Positions 12,594 through 27,496 of a DNA stretch of 64,000 nucleotides are shown here, piece by piece. Below the pieces are notes generated by a model that saw nothing but the letters and a program-made list of their open reading frames with translations, was not told where the DNA came from and did no database searches. Positions within the stretch are counted from its first letter, which is position 1. The number at the start of each line of letters is the position of its first letter. Position numbers and translations under genes: made by a program. This DNA is from Glomus cerebriforme (lineage: Eukaryota > Glomeromycota > Glomeromycetes > Glomerales > Glomeraceae): positions 157,468-221,467 of the forward strand of contig QKYT01000055.1 in NCBI GenBank assembly GCA_003550305.1, read 5' to 3'.

Positions 12594-15500
12594 TCATATC
12601 CCCACGGCTAACGATTCTCTCAAATCTCTCGAAAGTCCAGATATAATAATATTTGCCTGTAATTTTAACTTTTCACATTGCTTAGGTGTAGGTATAGAAG
12701 GCGATATGCCATTGTCTCGCATTGATGACGATTGCTGAGAAGACGAATCATTTTTATTTGACAGTTTCTGTAAAATATTTCTTGTTTAGTACAATATATT
12801 CTTTTTATACTTAAATAAATTAAATTTGAGTTATTTACCAATTCATCTTTTACTCTTACTAATAAATCCACTAATTCCATTTCATGTTTTCCAACCATCC
12901 ATTTCCTCACATCATCATCACATAATACTTGTAAATAGCGTTTGCGTACCTCATTTTGTGCTTCTATGGTACGTTGTCTAAGCCACGTAGCAAAATTACC
13001 ACATTTTAGAAATTGTGCGTAAAAATTTAAATAAGTGTCTGTGGACGTTGTTGGGAAATTTTTCGATTTAAAGGGTATTTGTGGTCCTATTTGAAATAAA
13101 ATTATTAGTGACATAAATATAATAGATTGTATTTAAATTATTAAAATGTATATTACCATGTTCTTGTAATGATTTCAAAAACACATCAGTTTTAAATGGT
13201 TTAAGTAGTGGGGGTTCTTGTGAAGAAGAGAGTGTTCTAAATGAGAAAAAAACATATTATTTTCAATTAAATAAATATACTTGGAATCTCTCCCCCCTAT
13301 TTCCTGTTAGGACATACATATGAAATGGTATTAGCGTAGAAAAATATCGGTTAAGCGGCACCAAAAATTTTTCAGTGAGATCAACAAAATATCTCCTCAA
13401 AATATTATTCAACAAATAATCTACAAAATAAAATTATTATGAGCATAAATGAATTATTTCAAAACAATTATATTAATTAAGAAGTTTACCTGGTGGATAC
13501 CCGCGAGCTATCGCTTCTGCGAGCAGTTTTAATATAGCCTTATCTTTAGCTATAACAGATTTTCTTTTACTTGTCACCCCCTATGGAGGAATTAAAATAT
13601 TTAGTAGCCAATTACTAAAAATAATTAGTTTAAGTGGAATTTTTCTTACTTGTACAAAATCGAGCGACGAAACATTTAATCCTTTCCACGAAGAGTCACA
13701 TAATTTTCTTGATTTAGATTTGCCAACTCTTATTATATTTGGCCAATGTTGTAAAGCTTTTGTAAAGAATGGATTTGTCACTCCGATTATTATATTTGAA
13801 GGAGGCTATAAACGGATCATAAATAATTTTAATCTTTGTGTCATGAATAAAATATATGTAAATATAGAATAATATAATATCTACTTTATTCTTCGTTACA
13901 AAAGATTTAAAATCCGAATCTTGAATTGTAAAATATGGTCGATAATCCCCACAATATGGTATCTACAATTTATATAATATTTATTGTTAATTCAAGTAAA
14001 AATAAAATAACAACAAAAATAAATGTAATTAATTATGATATACTGGATTAATAAGGTCCACCAATTCTAGCACTGTCTCACTACATATTTTTGGATCAGG
14101 TGCCATCAATACGATAGGTTCTGCAAATAACATCAATTCCCAACATAACCATAAATCTTTTAACATGTCTCTAAAATGTGTAAACATTGTAACTGGTGGT
14201 AACGACGCAAGAATTTGAGTTTCCGGTCGATAATTCGCCATGTCAAAAGGACATGTTTCAAGAAGTTGCGGCTTGTTTGGTTGTGATAATTCCACTTGTA
14301 TAACATTTCCTAGAAATGGAAGGTCGAAATGATTTCCTGGCGCCGGAGACTTCCAACTAGCAATATCATGACATGCTGCTTCAAGCATAGGTTTGCCAAC
14401 GTCAAAATATGCTGGCCCAAGAATGGAGGCCATTTTTGAGAAAAGCCCAACATATGGATATTGTGATAGAATAACTAAAGATTTTTGAAAGTACCCACGC
14501 CTTATTCGTGGATCTTTCTTTTGACGAAAGAAAACATAACCATATAAAAATCCTGCGTCGGCTGTTGGACCTAATAAATGTAATAATGACACTCTCAATA
14601 TTTTTTGTATGTATGGATTTTAATTCTTAATTGTAATTTCCCCATTTATTTCATATTAATTTATATCATCTACGACAGTTCTACACACCAAACTCATCCA
14701 AAATTAGATGGACCAGAATTAAAACAGTTTCACGAAAGGAGATATGAAAAATAAAATGTTTGTGCGAAAATTTATTATGCAACTGTTTTGTCTGTGTTTT
14801 TGAAAATAGTGCCAAATTCATAACAAATGAATTAAATGTCATGACTAACCTGAAGAAACCAATCCAGATTTTGAACATCTTATACGAAAATTAAATACTG
14901 TATCTCCTACATCAAATGAATTCGAATCAGGAAACGCAGAAAAACAAATATTTTTCTTTTCGTCATCTGTCAACTCTGAAGGTGGATACATTAAATCCAT
15001 TGCCTGTCCTAATTCTAAATCAAAATTAATTACACAAAAACATAGCATCCAATTCCTGAAATTGTCCAATGCTAATAATTGAAATTCAATTATATCCCAA
15101 TTATTTAACTTATGATCTTTTGTATTATTATGACGTTCCTTTTTTTTATCTTTTAATGATCCAGGTTTATTTGACTCATTGAGGGAATTTGAACTGTTTG
15201 TTATTTTTGAATTTGACTCATCAGAATTTGATAATTCTAATGAAAATATTTCACAATCATTGAAGGGATTTCGAACAAATGTTGGAGTAAAATATAAACT
15301 ATTAGATTCTTTTGAATAGCTTAATGATCTTTTCATTGTATTCCTTTTTGGTTTTTCTATCTGCTCAGGTTCTTCTTTATTGGTACTAATTGTATCTGGG
15401 AGTCTTGTCGTGGAATGAAAACCGGTTTTCATTAAATGCGTAGCAGAGGAGGAAGTTGAAGAGTATGACGAGGAATAACGCGGAGAAGGGATTAAAAAAG

Positions 15501-15768
15501 TATTTGTTATGTTATTGGTTTTGTTCGTTATAGGATTTAAGGGTAAGGGTGAAGACGACAAAGATGCTAAATCTGGACTAGAGTTTTTTGAAGAAGGTTG
15601 AGAAGGAAGTGTTAATAATTTATTGCCAAGAATTGGATTTCCGGTAATGGGAGACATTCCTGAAGGAGCTGTAGAAGCCGAAATATGTGAGATAGGCTTC
15701 CTTGAAGGAATAATAATAGGAGGGGAAGGAGCGTGAACTTCAAAAGTGTAGTTTGATTCCTTTGTCAT
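12594..15768 (-). CDS. DENND6: DENN-domain Rab GEF, DENND6 family
   Basis: Nine exons: 15768-14850, 14591-14044, 13962-13885, 13805-13650, 13580-13490, 13420-13318, 13236-13157, 13086-12839 and 12767-12594, 798 residues. The first ~245 residues are Ser/Pro-rich and probably disordered. The DENN module then follows in order: [91 protein letters not shown] and [17 protein letters not shown]. These match animal DENND6A/B closely. DENND6 acts as an exchange factor for a Rab GTPase (Rab14 in animals) in endosomal recycling; the fungal partner is not shown here. Its start codon is only 127 bp from that of PEX2 on the other strand. The ~245-residue N-terminal extension is longer than in animal proteins. 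Confidence 0.88.
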
Positions 15769-15894
15769 TTTTCCTTATTTATATTTTTTTAAAAAAAATA
15801 AACAAGTTGGGCAAAATTCAATGAATTGAATGGTTAGATTAAATTATGAATTTTTTATAATGCAATGCTGATCATTAATTAACATCTGTTTCCA
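15769..15894. promoter_or_regulatory. Compact bidirectional promoter, DENND6 / PEX2
   Basis: Only 126 bp lie between the two ATG codons, so both core promoters and 5' leaders must fit or overlap here. No specific factor site is recognised. Confidence 0.5.
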
Positions 15895-17380
15895 ATGTCT
15901 CCCAACGATTCAAATTCAAGTTTAAATTCAACAAATGCTATAGCTTTCTGGAAAAAGGATTGGACAAATGTTCAAAGTTCACTATCTTCTCTACGGCGTT
16001 CGTTGGCAACTTTTCCTTCTTCCCCTTTGCGCATTATGCGAGTTAGTCAGCTAGACGCCGCTTTATTAGATTCTGAACTTATTGAGATATTCAAAGAACA
16101 TTTATGGCTATTATTTAGCTTTAACGTAAATATTTTGTTAATATTACAATTATATATAAAAAATATATCTTATTTGCTAAAATTGTACATTTTACAGCCC
16201 AAAATTAAACAAATCTTTGAGCCAGAATTGCTTTGTATTTTGCAATTTATGTACCGTCTCACCGTTTACGAATCTGGCGCATCGTATGGTGCGCAATTGC
16301 AGAATCTTAAATATCGAAATGAGAAACAACACTTGGGAGGATGTGTGAAGTTAAACATTTTGTATAAGCAATTAATTTGTCTTTTATTAGATATTTTTAA
16401 CAATTGCAACATAAAATATTTTTTTAGTACAATCTACTGCTAAAGATTCGCCATTAACAAAATTTCAGAAATTTGCGTACATTGCGTCGACAGTTGGTTG
16501 TCAATATGTATGGATGCGCTTCAATCGGTTGGTGACAGCGCAAGGATGGGGTGAATTGAGTGAGGTAACATGAATGTAATATTAAATCTTAATATACTTA
16601 GATTTTTACTAAATCATTGCTGATATAATTTAGGATGACCCCCGAAAGATATTTTGGAAATTATTGCAAAAAATAGAAAATATTTATAAAACAACATCAC
16701 TATTAAATTTCCTAATATTTTTGTATGACGGCAAGTAAGTGTATTGTATGTAGCTTATCGGTGTCTAAGTTAATATTAATGTGCTAACTTAATATGAACA
16801 ATGATTTTTTAGGTACAGTACATTGACTGATAGAATTCTTTCAATGCGTTTAGTGTATGCCCGTAGAATAATGAATAGACAAGTTAGCTTTGAATTTTTA
16901 AATCGACAATTGGTTTGGCATGTCTTTACGGTAAACTTACAAATTTTTTTATAATGAAAATATTTTTATGTTTTTATATAATAATATATATCCTTTTTAT
17001 AGGAATTCCTTCTCTTCCTCATGCCTCTTATTAACTTGCGTAAACTTAAAAACCTTTTAAAACGTAAACTCCTCCCTGAATCTTATTCCAGATTCAATAC
17101 ACTTGATTTTCTACCCACACATATTTGTGCTATATGTCACGATAATCAATCAGCTTCAAATGCATCCATGTCTTCTGTTGTTATCTCGTCTAAGATACAC
17201 AATCCATACGAAACGAATTGTGGGCATAAATATTGTTATTATTGTATTAAAACTAAATTGATTCAAGAGGGTGGAACCTGGCAATGTTTACGATGTGGTG
17301 CGGAAGTGAAAGAAATTAAGAGGTTTTTAGAAAAATTAGTTGACGAGGAAGAGGAAAGCGTTAGAACCTATAAAAAATAA
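15895..17380 (+). CDS. PEX2: Peroxisomal RING E3 ligase PEX2
   Basis: Six exons: 15895-16125, 16198-16342, 16428-16564, 16634-16734, 16813-16930 and 17003-17380, 369 residues. The N-terminal Pex2/Pex12 domain starts with RVSQLDAALLDSEL and contains several hydrophobic helices. A C-terminal C3HC4 RING is complete: C286, C289, C317, H319, C322, C325, C339, C342. PEX2 forms the peroxisomal membrane retrotranslocation channel with PEX10 and PEX12 and ubiquitinates the PEX5 receptor. The loop between the second and third zinc ligands is Ser-rich and long. Length is in the usual fungal range. Confidence 0.93.
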
Positions 17381-17857
17381 AGGAAAACGGCCGGCAAGGT
17401 AAATGTTGAGTTGCAATTACTTTAGCTTCCAATACTCTTTTTTTTTATTAAACGCTCGGATAGAATAAATAAAAATTTTTGTAATGCGCGTACAGGTCTG
17501 TGGCGCAGCAAATTTACAAAAAAAAAAAAAATAAACAGTTTTTTTCTTCAACATAAAATTTTTAAATTTTATATTGTAGTTGTATTTTCATCTGCTCTTG
17601 CTCTGCAAGAAGGGCTGTATAACAATTAATCTTTCTTTGCTGATCATTTGCTTTTGGCACTCTAAGTAAAGCTTACAGAATACTGAGCCGAAATTACATT
17701 TAATTGGTAACTTTTAAGAGCTATATGCTATGACTTTTTGATGCGCCACAATCAGTCTGCTGTGCCACAAACCTGTATTTAAAATTTTACTGATATGATG
17801 AATTTCAACCTGTAGATCGATCGAGGAATGACATTTATTTCTTACTTTTTTGTTTAA
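17381..17857. other. Spacer between PEX2 and DHX35, largely filled by a MITE
   Basis: Tandem plus-strand genes flank the spacer. Apart from the MITE at 17493-17775 only AT-rich flank and the DHX35 leader are seen. Confidence 0.6.
17493..17775. mobile_element. Tc1/mariner-like MITE with TA target duplication
   Basis: The 283-bp element has imperfect terminal inverted repeats. The left end reads CAGGTCTGTGGCGCAGCA (17493-17510) and the right end, inverted, reads CAGGTTTGTGGCACAGCA (17758-17775). A TA dinucleotide flanks each end (17491-17492 and 17776-17777), as expected for Tc1/mariner-type insertion at TA. A further degenerate copy of the end motif lies just inside the right end near 17741-17749. 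There is no transposase frame, so it is non-autonomous. Confidence 0.75.
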
Positions 17858-21303
<3,446 letters not shown>

Positions 21304-21601
21304 AACTATAAGGTAAAGTGCACTAAATTATATTAAATAAAAAAATCTAAAATTTAGATACTTTTAACTATTGTTTAAAGTAAGAAAGGAGAGAAATATA
21401 AATAATTACAATTATAAGAATTTACAAAATTTTGCGAATTTTACGTTAATTATAAAAAAAATTTATAAATATGTTTTTTGATATAAATGTTCATCAATCA
21501 CGACTAATTATAAAATTAAGCGAAACATTGTTTTGATTTTAGTGTTCTCTACACCCTCAATGTTAAAGATAGAAATATTTTTGCCAATGTCGTAGTCTTC
21601 A

Positions 21602-22814
21602 TTAAACTAAGTCCATTTCATCTTCAACCATCTGACAATTTGCAGCATCATCCTCCACAATTTGACCATCTTCCATCTCATCATCCTGCACGGGTGTTAC
21701 ACCATTTGTTATAGTATTACTGGATGGAGATGGGTTTTCATACGGAGTATGAACACCGTTCCTCATTTCTACACGTGTCGTGTGATTCATGAGATTCATG
21801 TTAAGTGGCGTTGTTGATCCCGAATTTATAACTTCTCTATTTAAATTATCATTTACTATTCCTGAAAGATTTGTGGAGACGGGGTTACCGTTTTCTCGAA
21901 TATCAGGACTCATTTCTTCTCCACGAGGGATGCGATACGAGTCTAAAATTTCTTGTACGCAAATACCCAATTCATGAATATTGCAATCAGTAACTTCCCA
22001 CCATAATAATCCATTGCTTGGATTAATATCTAATTGCAAATCGATCATTTGTGCTGCTAGGTATATTGCAGCACTTGCAATAGTTTCTGGTTTTTGAAAT
22101 AGACACATCGGTGTCAAATAACTTTAAAGAGAATATATGAATTAGTATATTGCGTATTATTATTATCTATTTTTTAAGTTCAATCTTTTACCTATCGTTA
22201 ATTACTGCCCAGGCATTAGTTGCAAATTTTTGCAACACATTTTTGTCAACACCTAAAGCAATAAACAAATAATAAATCCGAAGAACGTGAAAAATAACTA
22301 TGAAAGTGTAACAAAAAATTTACTTACCCTTCAATGTTTTTAAGAATTCGAGCAACACTTTATATGGCTTATTAACCGCTAGGTCAAAGCAGAGAGTGGC
22401 CGCGATCATCGGCTCCTTTTTTTTTATGGTCTTTGACCATGCTTCAATTTCCCCCTCGTCTTTGATATAGGGTGAGAGTTCTCTTCGCGCAAATTTTGCA
22501 CAACTCAAAGAAACTTGAGATATCTTTCTCATTGTTTCTTCAGTTTTGCAAGCTAATAATATACATGCTCCGGCGATCTCGTATTTATGATGTTTTTTAA
22601 AGCTTCTTAACATAAAAAACCTATGATAATAAGTTGCCGCCGTTGCTATTGTATTTTGAGGTATATTCAGGTTCCAACTAACGTTTAGGAGAAACTTCAT
22701 TCCTACCCTCCTCGTAATTCGTTCTTCTGCCAGAGAAGTTCCATCTCGGCGGGAAGGAGTATTATTAATATAGTCAGCTTTATCAAAATGCCAATTAGTG
22801 GAAATTGCAGCCAT
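21602..22814 (-). CDS. Transcriptional cyclin, cyclin K/T (CTK2/Pch1) type
   Basis: Three exons: 22814-22328, 22252-22192 and 22121-21602, 355 residues. The start is ATG 22814 (MAAIST); an upstream in-frame TTG is ignored. The first cyclin box holds RRDGTSLAEERITRRVG, PQNTIATAATYYHRFFM and AGACILLACKTEETMRKI, characteristic of cyclins K/T/L. The second box includes PETIASAAIYLAAQM and a WWEV motif. Such cyclins activate CDK9/CDK12-type kinases (P-TEFb, CTDK-I) that phosphorylate the RNA polymerase II tail. The C-terminal ~110 residues are acidic and low complexity. Cyclin K versus T cannot be settled by eye. It is convergent with DHX35 and in tandem with PAF1, another elongation factor, though 566 bp apart. 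Confidence 0.88.
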
Positions 22815-23380
22815 ATCGAATGCAATATATGCAGTATGAGACAATACTATGAGTATAGAGTTAAAGTACTAAAAGCTATAGAAAAATGATATTCGATATA
22901 TTTAAAAATTATGCAATGACGTAATAATCACATGTTGATTCTACAAAAGCATCAATTAGGCACTGTGGAATAATATAATGCCTTAAGAAGGTTTGGCCAG
23001 CGATCGACATATGGCGCAACAAAAGTAAATTAGTAGATCATTACCTAATGTAAAAAAAATTTAAAAGAAATATAAATAATAAAATAAACTTTTCTTATAA
23101 ACAAAAAAATGTAAATCATATAAAAAAAATTTTGCCCCACCTTTTGCTCCCATATTTAGTTATATTTTTTTTATTTTATAATTATATAGAATCAATTTAC
23201 AAAATTTAAATGTTATAATAATATTTATATGAAACTACTTTATAAATTATTAATTACTAATCACTAGTTTAGTGTAAAAATGCCTTGCTCTATGGTGCGG
23301 GTGTAACGGTTAATTTTTACGATTTATCATTAATTATCATTTTTTTTTTTACAAAATTTTAAATATCTTTTGTTTAGCAT
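22815..23380. other. Spacer between PAF1 and the cyclin gene
   Basis: Holds the cyclin upstream region and the PAF1 3' flank. AT-rich, no gene or repeat recognised. Confidence 0.5.
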
Positions 23381-25186
23381 TCAGTCACCATCAATTGTGT
23401 GATCACTGCCAACATCTTCATCAAATAATTCTTCCTTTTCATCATTAACTTTTATTTTTCTGCTAGGCGGTTCATTCGGCCAATCGTCTATATCATCATC
23501 ATCGAACAAATCAATATTGCGATTTCGTTTTCCAGTTATATCACTATTTTTATCATTGTCTTTACCAAGTTCTTTCATATCATAATCATCATTATTATCA
23601 TTATCACTGTCTAATTTCTCTGGCGTCTTTTTTTCATTATTTAAAACATATTCTACATTAAGGTACGTACTACCACCTTGTAATTCAGGCATTTGTATTC
23701 GTTCCTATTAAAGTGATAATAAACTTGTCAGTAATTGAGAATAAATTTAAAAAAAGATAATCAACTATTCTTTTATTTACCGATGTATCCCTTCTGCGTT
23801 TGAGTACAGATGCAACGTAAAGTTCTGAATAAGAAAATATTTTCTCACTCTTTCCATCGGTTGGATTTTGTTCTACAAATAACAAATCTTGATTTTCCAT
23901 TACAGTATCACTATCAATATTATAATCTCTAACCCATTTGAACTGATATGACTATAATAACAACGAAATCAATATGTAAATAAATCAAATAAGTAATATA
24001 GCATTAGGAATTAGGAATGACAATATTACCTCATTTTTTGTGTCTTCAAAACTTTTAATTTTCACTAATCTTTTTGCAGATTCTACATTGGGAACATACA
24101 ATCGAAATAGATTTTTTCCATGCCGATCTTCACCAGGAATTATTATTGCTTTACTCATCCTTAATTCCTTTTCTTCTCCATTGTCCTGCAATAAAATAAA
24201 TATAAATATGTATTTCAAAGACTAACTAACTATATAGCTATTTAATACTCACTTCATCTTCTTCAATTTCATAACCTTCCCACGGATCTCTATCAAATTT
24301 ATTCTGTCCACGTAAACTTTCTTGAAATTCTGGAAACACAGGAATAATTTCTTTCACTTTCAACGAAGGATTTGTTGGATGTTTTAATGTCGAAAGAAAT
24401 TCTGGATCATTTGCCTTTTCAAAAGTTTTATCAATGGCCTTAATCTGTTCTTCATGAGATTGATCTACCAGGTCTGAATTAGCTTTCAGAGCAGCCATCC
24501 TAAAAAATAAAACTTTTTTGTCAACTATTAATTCAATGGTTGAATCATTAAATCAACAAGCTATCTTACCGACTCTCCATTGTAGTTGTTTTATTTGTTT
24601 TATATACAGCTTCTGAATCTAAGTATTGTGTACGTCTTAACCATTCTTTTGGCTCATTTCTTGATAATCTTTTTAATCTCGGCGAATCCTGAGTTATAGT
24701 TACCGGATCTTTACCTACACAAAGTAGGGCTTGATCATTTATATCAAACGAAGTAGTTTCTCTCCGTGGATTTAAACCTAAGATTTTAAAAAAAGTTTTT
24801 ATAAGAAAGATAAATTTTGTATATTAATTAAACAAAGTAACAAACTTGATTCATCCCCAAGAAAAAGTCCTGGATAATCGCTTAGTTCGGTTTTCATTCC
24901 TAAGTCATAATCACTTATTAAGGGAAGACGGGAGGATTGAAACGATTCAAAAAATGAATCAGGTCCTGTTAAATAGTTAAGATCAACATTCCAGCTAAGA
25001 TCAAGCGGTAGATGCTCAGGTGTTGGAGGAATGTGTCGATATTTCAAACTACATATATAGTTAAAGTCGGCACGATTTTTATTCCTAATAAAATTATTTC
25101 CAAAAAAATCAGCTCGATCATGACATGTAAATAACAAATTAAATATATTTAAATAAATTTCACTACTTGGATTTTGAAGAGGACAT
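23381..25186 (-). CDS. PAF1: PAF1, subunit of the RNA polymerase II-associated factor complex
   Basis: Seven exons: 25186-25167, 25084-24846, 24777-24570, 24499-24253, 24185-24030, 23951-23781 and 23704-23381, 454 residues. Exon 1 encodes just MSSSKS plus two bases. The Paf1 family pattern is clear: DFNYICSLKYRHIPPTPEHLP, YDLGMKTELSDYPG, the WLRRTQYLDSEAV segment, IKAIDKTFEKAND, PVFPEF, then FKWVRDYNIDSDT, an ERIQMPELQ segment and a strongly acidic Asp/Glu-rich tail. PAF1 scaffolds the PAF complex, which supports elongation and histone H2B ubiquitination and H3 methylation. Length matches fungal members. It is divergent from the unknown zinc-finger gene at 25560. Confidence 0.93.
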
Positions 25187-25559
25187 TTCGGGTTAAAGGC
25201 CTTTAATGTTATTTAAAACTACTACTCTAACTAAAAAAAAATAAAACTACACACGTTCTATAAGCGAGATCAATAATTTTTCTAGTCACCAAAAGTTTTA
25301 AATGTTTTAATAATAACAGTATAAATTTAAAATTTTGATTTTCATAATTCTTGTATATCCGGATTTTACCAGCCGTGCCATTCTTTTACCATAAAAGTCA
25401 ACAAAACAAAGTTAAAACTATTACCGCCACAAAATTCCTCACGGACTCGGTTTTAGCTTTTCGTACTCCTTGTTAGATCCAGGAAGTTACCAATTTACTA
25501 GCCTTCTTTTACGTACAGGATACAGGACATTACAGGCTTTTAATCGATATTGTTAGTTT
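25187..25559. promoter_or_regulatory. Bidirectional spacer between PAF1 and the zinc-finger gene
   Basis: 373 bp between divergent starts, presumably both promoters. No specific site recognised. Confidence 0.4.
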
Positions 25560-26921
25560 ATGGAACTTTATACCATCTCCAAAATGGAGTTGGAAAGCCG
25601 TTCTTTACCTAAAGAAGAATCGACTCAAGCTAATAATCCTATTAAACATGTAGCCATTAAGAAAAGTGTTCCAACGCGCCGTGGCTCGACACCGAAACCA
25701 AATACTGTATCTATGAATGACACAGGTTTCTTACCAAGTGAAGGACGTTTAACTAAAGACCCTGTACTGAATGAACCGCAAAAAAACGGGAAACCCGATA
25801 ACGCGCAATTTATGCCCGTAGAAAAAACTGCACCACCCGCAGTGAACACAATAGATAAAGGAAAGGCACAAATAACAACATTATCGACTATGCAGTCGGA
25901 TATAAATAATAAGGATAGTTTACAGAAAGAAGGAGAAACAATTGAAAAATCTAATTTGGTCAAAGCTGTGGAATATGCGACATCAAAACCCGTAGAAGCT
26001 GATGAAACTACGACAGAAGAAGATATTGCGAACTGTGTCGGTTATAAAGCAAACATTTACGATACAAGTTTGGTTGTATGCACATTAAATGGATGTAATA
26101 AATATTCCACTAGAATGGATAAGTTTTCTCATCATCGTAAAAGAGAACATGACACAACGGACGTTGTAACAGATATTTGGATATTTGGAAATATGAATAG
26201 GGGAGACAGTACAACTAATACTATTTCTAAAATAACAGAAAGTACGAATACACCCGGGGTAGCAAAGACATCAACGGAAAAGAATGTATCCTTGCCTGTG
26301 AGTGCTCCTTTGAATCCAATGAAAATCGAAAAAACTGAAGTATCGCTTTCTTCCCTGCCAGAAAATTCTACTCGTGCAGCATCCGCAGGAGTATCTCGAA
26401 ATCGAAGACCAAAAGAACAAGAATTATTAACTTCGAGTCCAATTGATAATTCACTCCCAAATAAACGAACTCGAGATCAAGCTCCAATTGAAGATAGCAA
26501 AAAAGAGACGATTGGAAACAAAAGACGGGAAACACAGCCGCCACAACAATTCTCAGGACCTAATAATGAAATACGTCAACAACAGCCAAGACAACAGAGA
26601 CGATATCCGATAGAAGAAGAACAAATAATTGGACCGGATGGACGCATAAGATATCAACCGCGAGGAAATCGTGGACAAAATGCTAATCCCATGTATGGAA
26701 TGCCATATGATACAGGAGATCCCAGATATTATAATGCTATGCAAATGCATCCTATGAACTTTGGACTCTCTCCTTATGGTGAATTACCACCTCCACCGCC
26801 TCCTCCGCGTTATGATGGTGGGTATGGTGATATGCCATATGGTCAATTTTATGGAGGTGGAAATAGAAGATTTTTAAATAGTCCACCACCACCTCCACCT
26901 CAACCGCGACGGTCAAGATAA
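25560..26921 (+). CDS. Unknown protein with one C2H2-like finger and proline-rich tail
   Basis: Single exon of 453 residues; I do not recognise a family. Residues ~1-150 and ~215-360 are Ser/Thr/Lys/Glu-rich and look disordered. Between them lies a short ordered segment (NCVGYKANIYDTSLVVCTL...) with a finger of the form C-x4-C-x12-H-x4-H, like C2H2 fingers of chromatin or RNA-binding proteins. The C-terminus has an Arg/Gln-rich stretch, Met/Tyr/Gly-rich turns and two proline clusters (PPPPPPP and PPPPPPQP) ending in RRSR. Pro clusters of this kind bind SH3, WW or profilin modules. It may be an RNA- or chromatin-associated scaffold; that is inference only. A second ATG at residue 9 could be the start. 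Confidence 0.75.
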   Translation: MELYTISKMELESRSLPKEESTQANNPIKHVAIKKSVPTRRGSTPKPNTVSMNDTGFLPSEGRLTKDPVLNEPQKNGKPDNAQFMPVEKTAPPAVNTIDKGKAQITTLSTMQSDINNKDSLQKEGETIEKSNLVKAVEYATSKPVEADETTTEEDIANCVGYKANIYDTSLVVCTLNGCNKYSTRMDKFSHHRKREHDTTDVVTDIWIFGNMNRGDSTTNTISKITESTNTPGVAKTSTEKNVSLPVSAPLNPMKIEKTEVSLSSLPENSTRAASAGVSRNRRPKEQELLTSSPIDNSLPNKRTRDQAPIEDSKKETIGNKRRETQPPQQFSGPNNEIRQQQPRQQRRYPIEEEQIIGPDGRIRYQPRGNRGQNANPMYGMPYDTGDPRYYNAMQMHPMNFGLSPYGELPPPPPPPRYDGGYGDMPYGQFYGGGNRRFLNSPPPPPPQPRRSR

Positions 26922-27496
26922 TAAAAGGATGGAAGATTTATTATTTAATTACTGTAATTAATTACATTTGGGAAACTAATAAATTTGGGTCATCGATTTC
27001 TCTGCTTTATTTTTATTTTGGTTGGCATATTTTGATTATTTAATACGCCAAAATGGAACTTATAAAGTGTTGGTTTTGGGACAATTCACCAAATTCTTTT
27101 ATATTTTCACCTCAATATATATATGTAGCATATATTTCCAACAAAATTAACAAAATTCTGTAGAATAATATTATATCCTATTTGCTTTCAACATCCTGTA
27201 GAATTGTTGTTGCTCTTTATATTATTAGCAACACTTATGGCGTTACTTCTTACTCTTATTTTTCTTTTAAATCTGTTATAAATATTATATATATTTTTTT
27301 TGGATTAATAATTAAATTAAGGCACGTACTGGATATTTTTATCTCATTTAATTCAATTGGAGGGGGCGCTCGTTTAACTTGCAAATAAGAAAGAAGCAAA
27401 TTGCTTTCAGACATTTTGTTATCATACATTCAATCAGATTTTAATCTTACATTTTCAAACATCTTTCAGTCTTGTTGCTCTTCTCTTCGATTCGAT
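26922..27496. other. Tail-to-tail spacer, zinc-finger gene / SEN15
   Basis: 3' flanks of two convergent genes, AT-rich, with no recognised feature. A 68-codon open frame at 27182-27388 is hydrophobic and unsupported. Confidence 0.5.
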
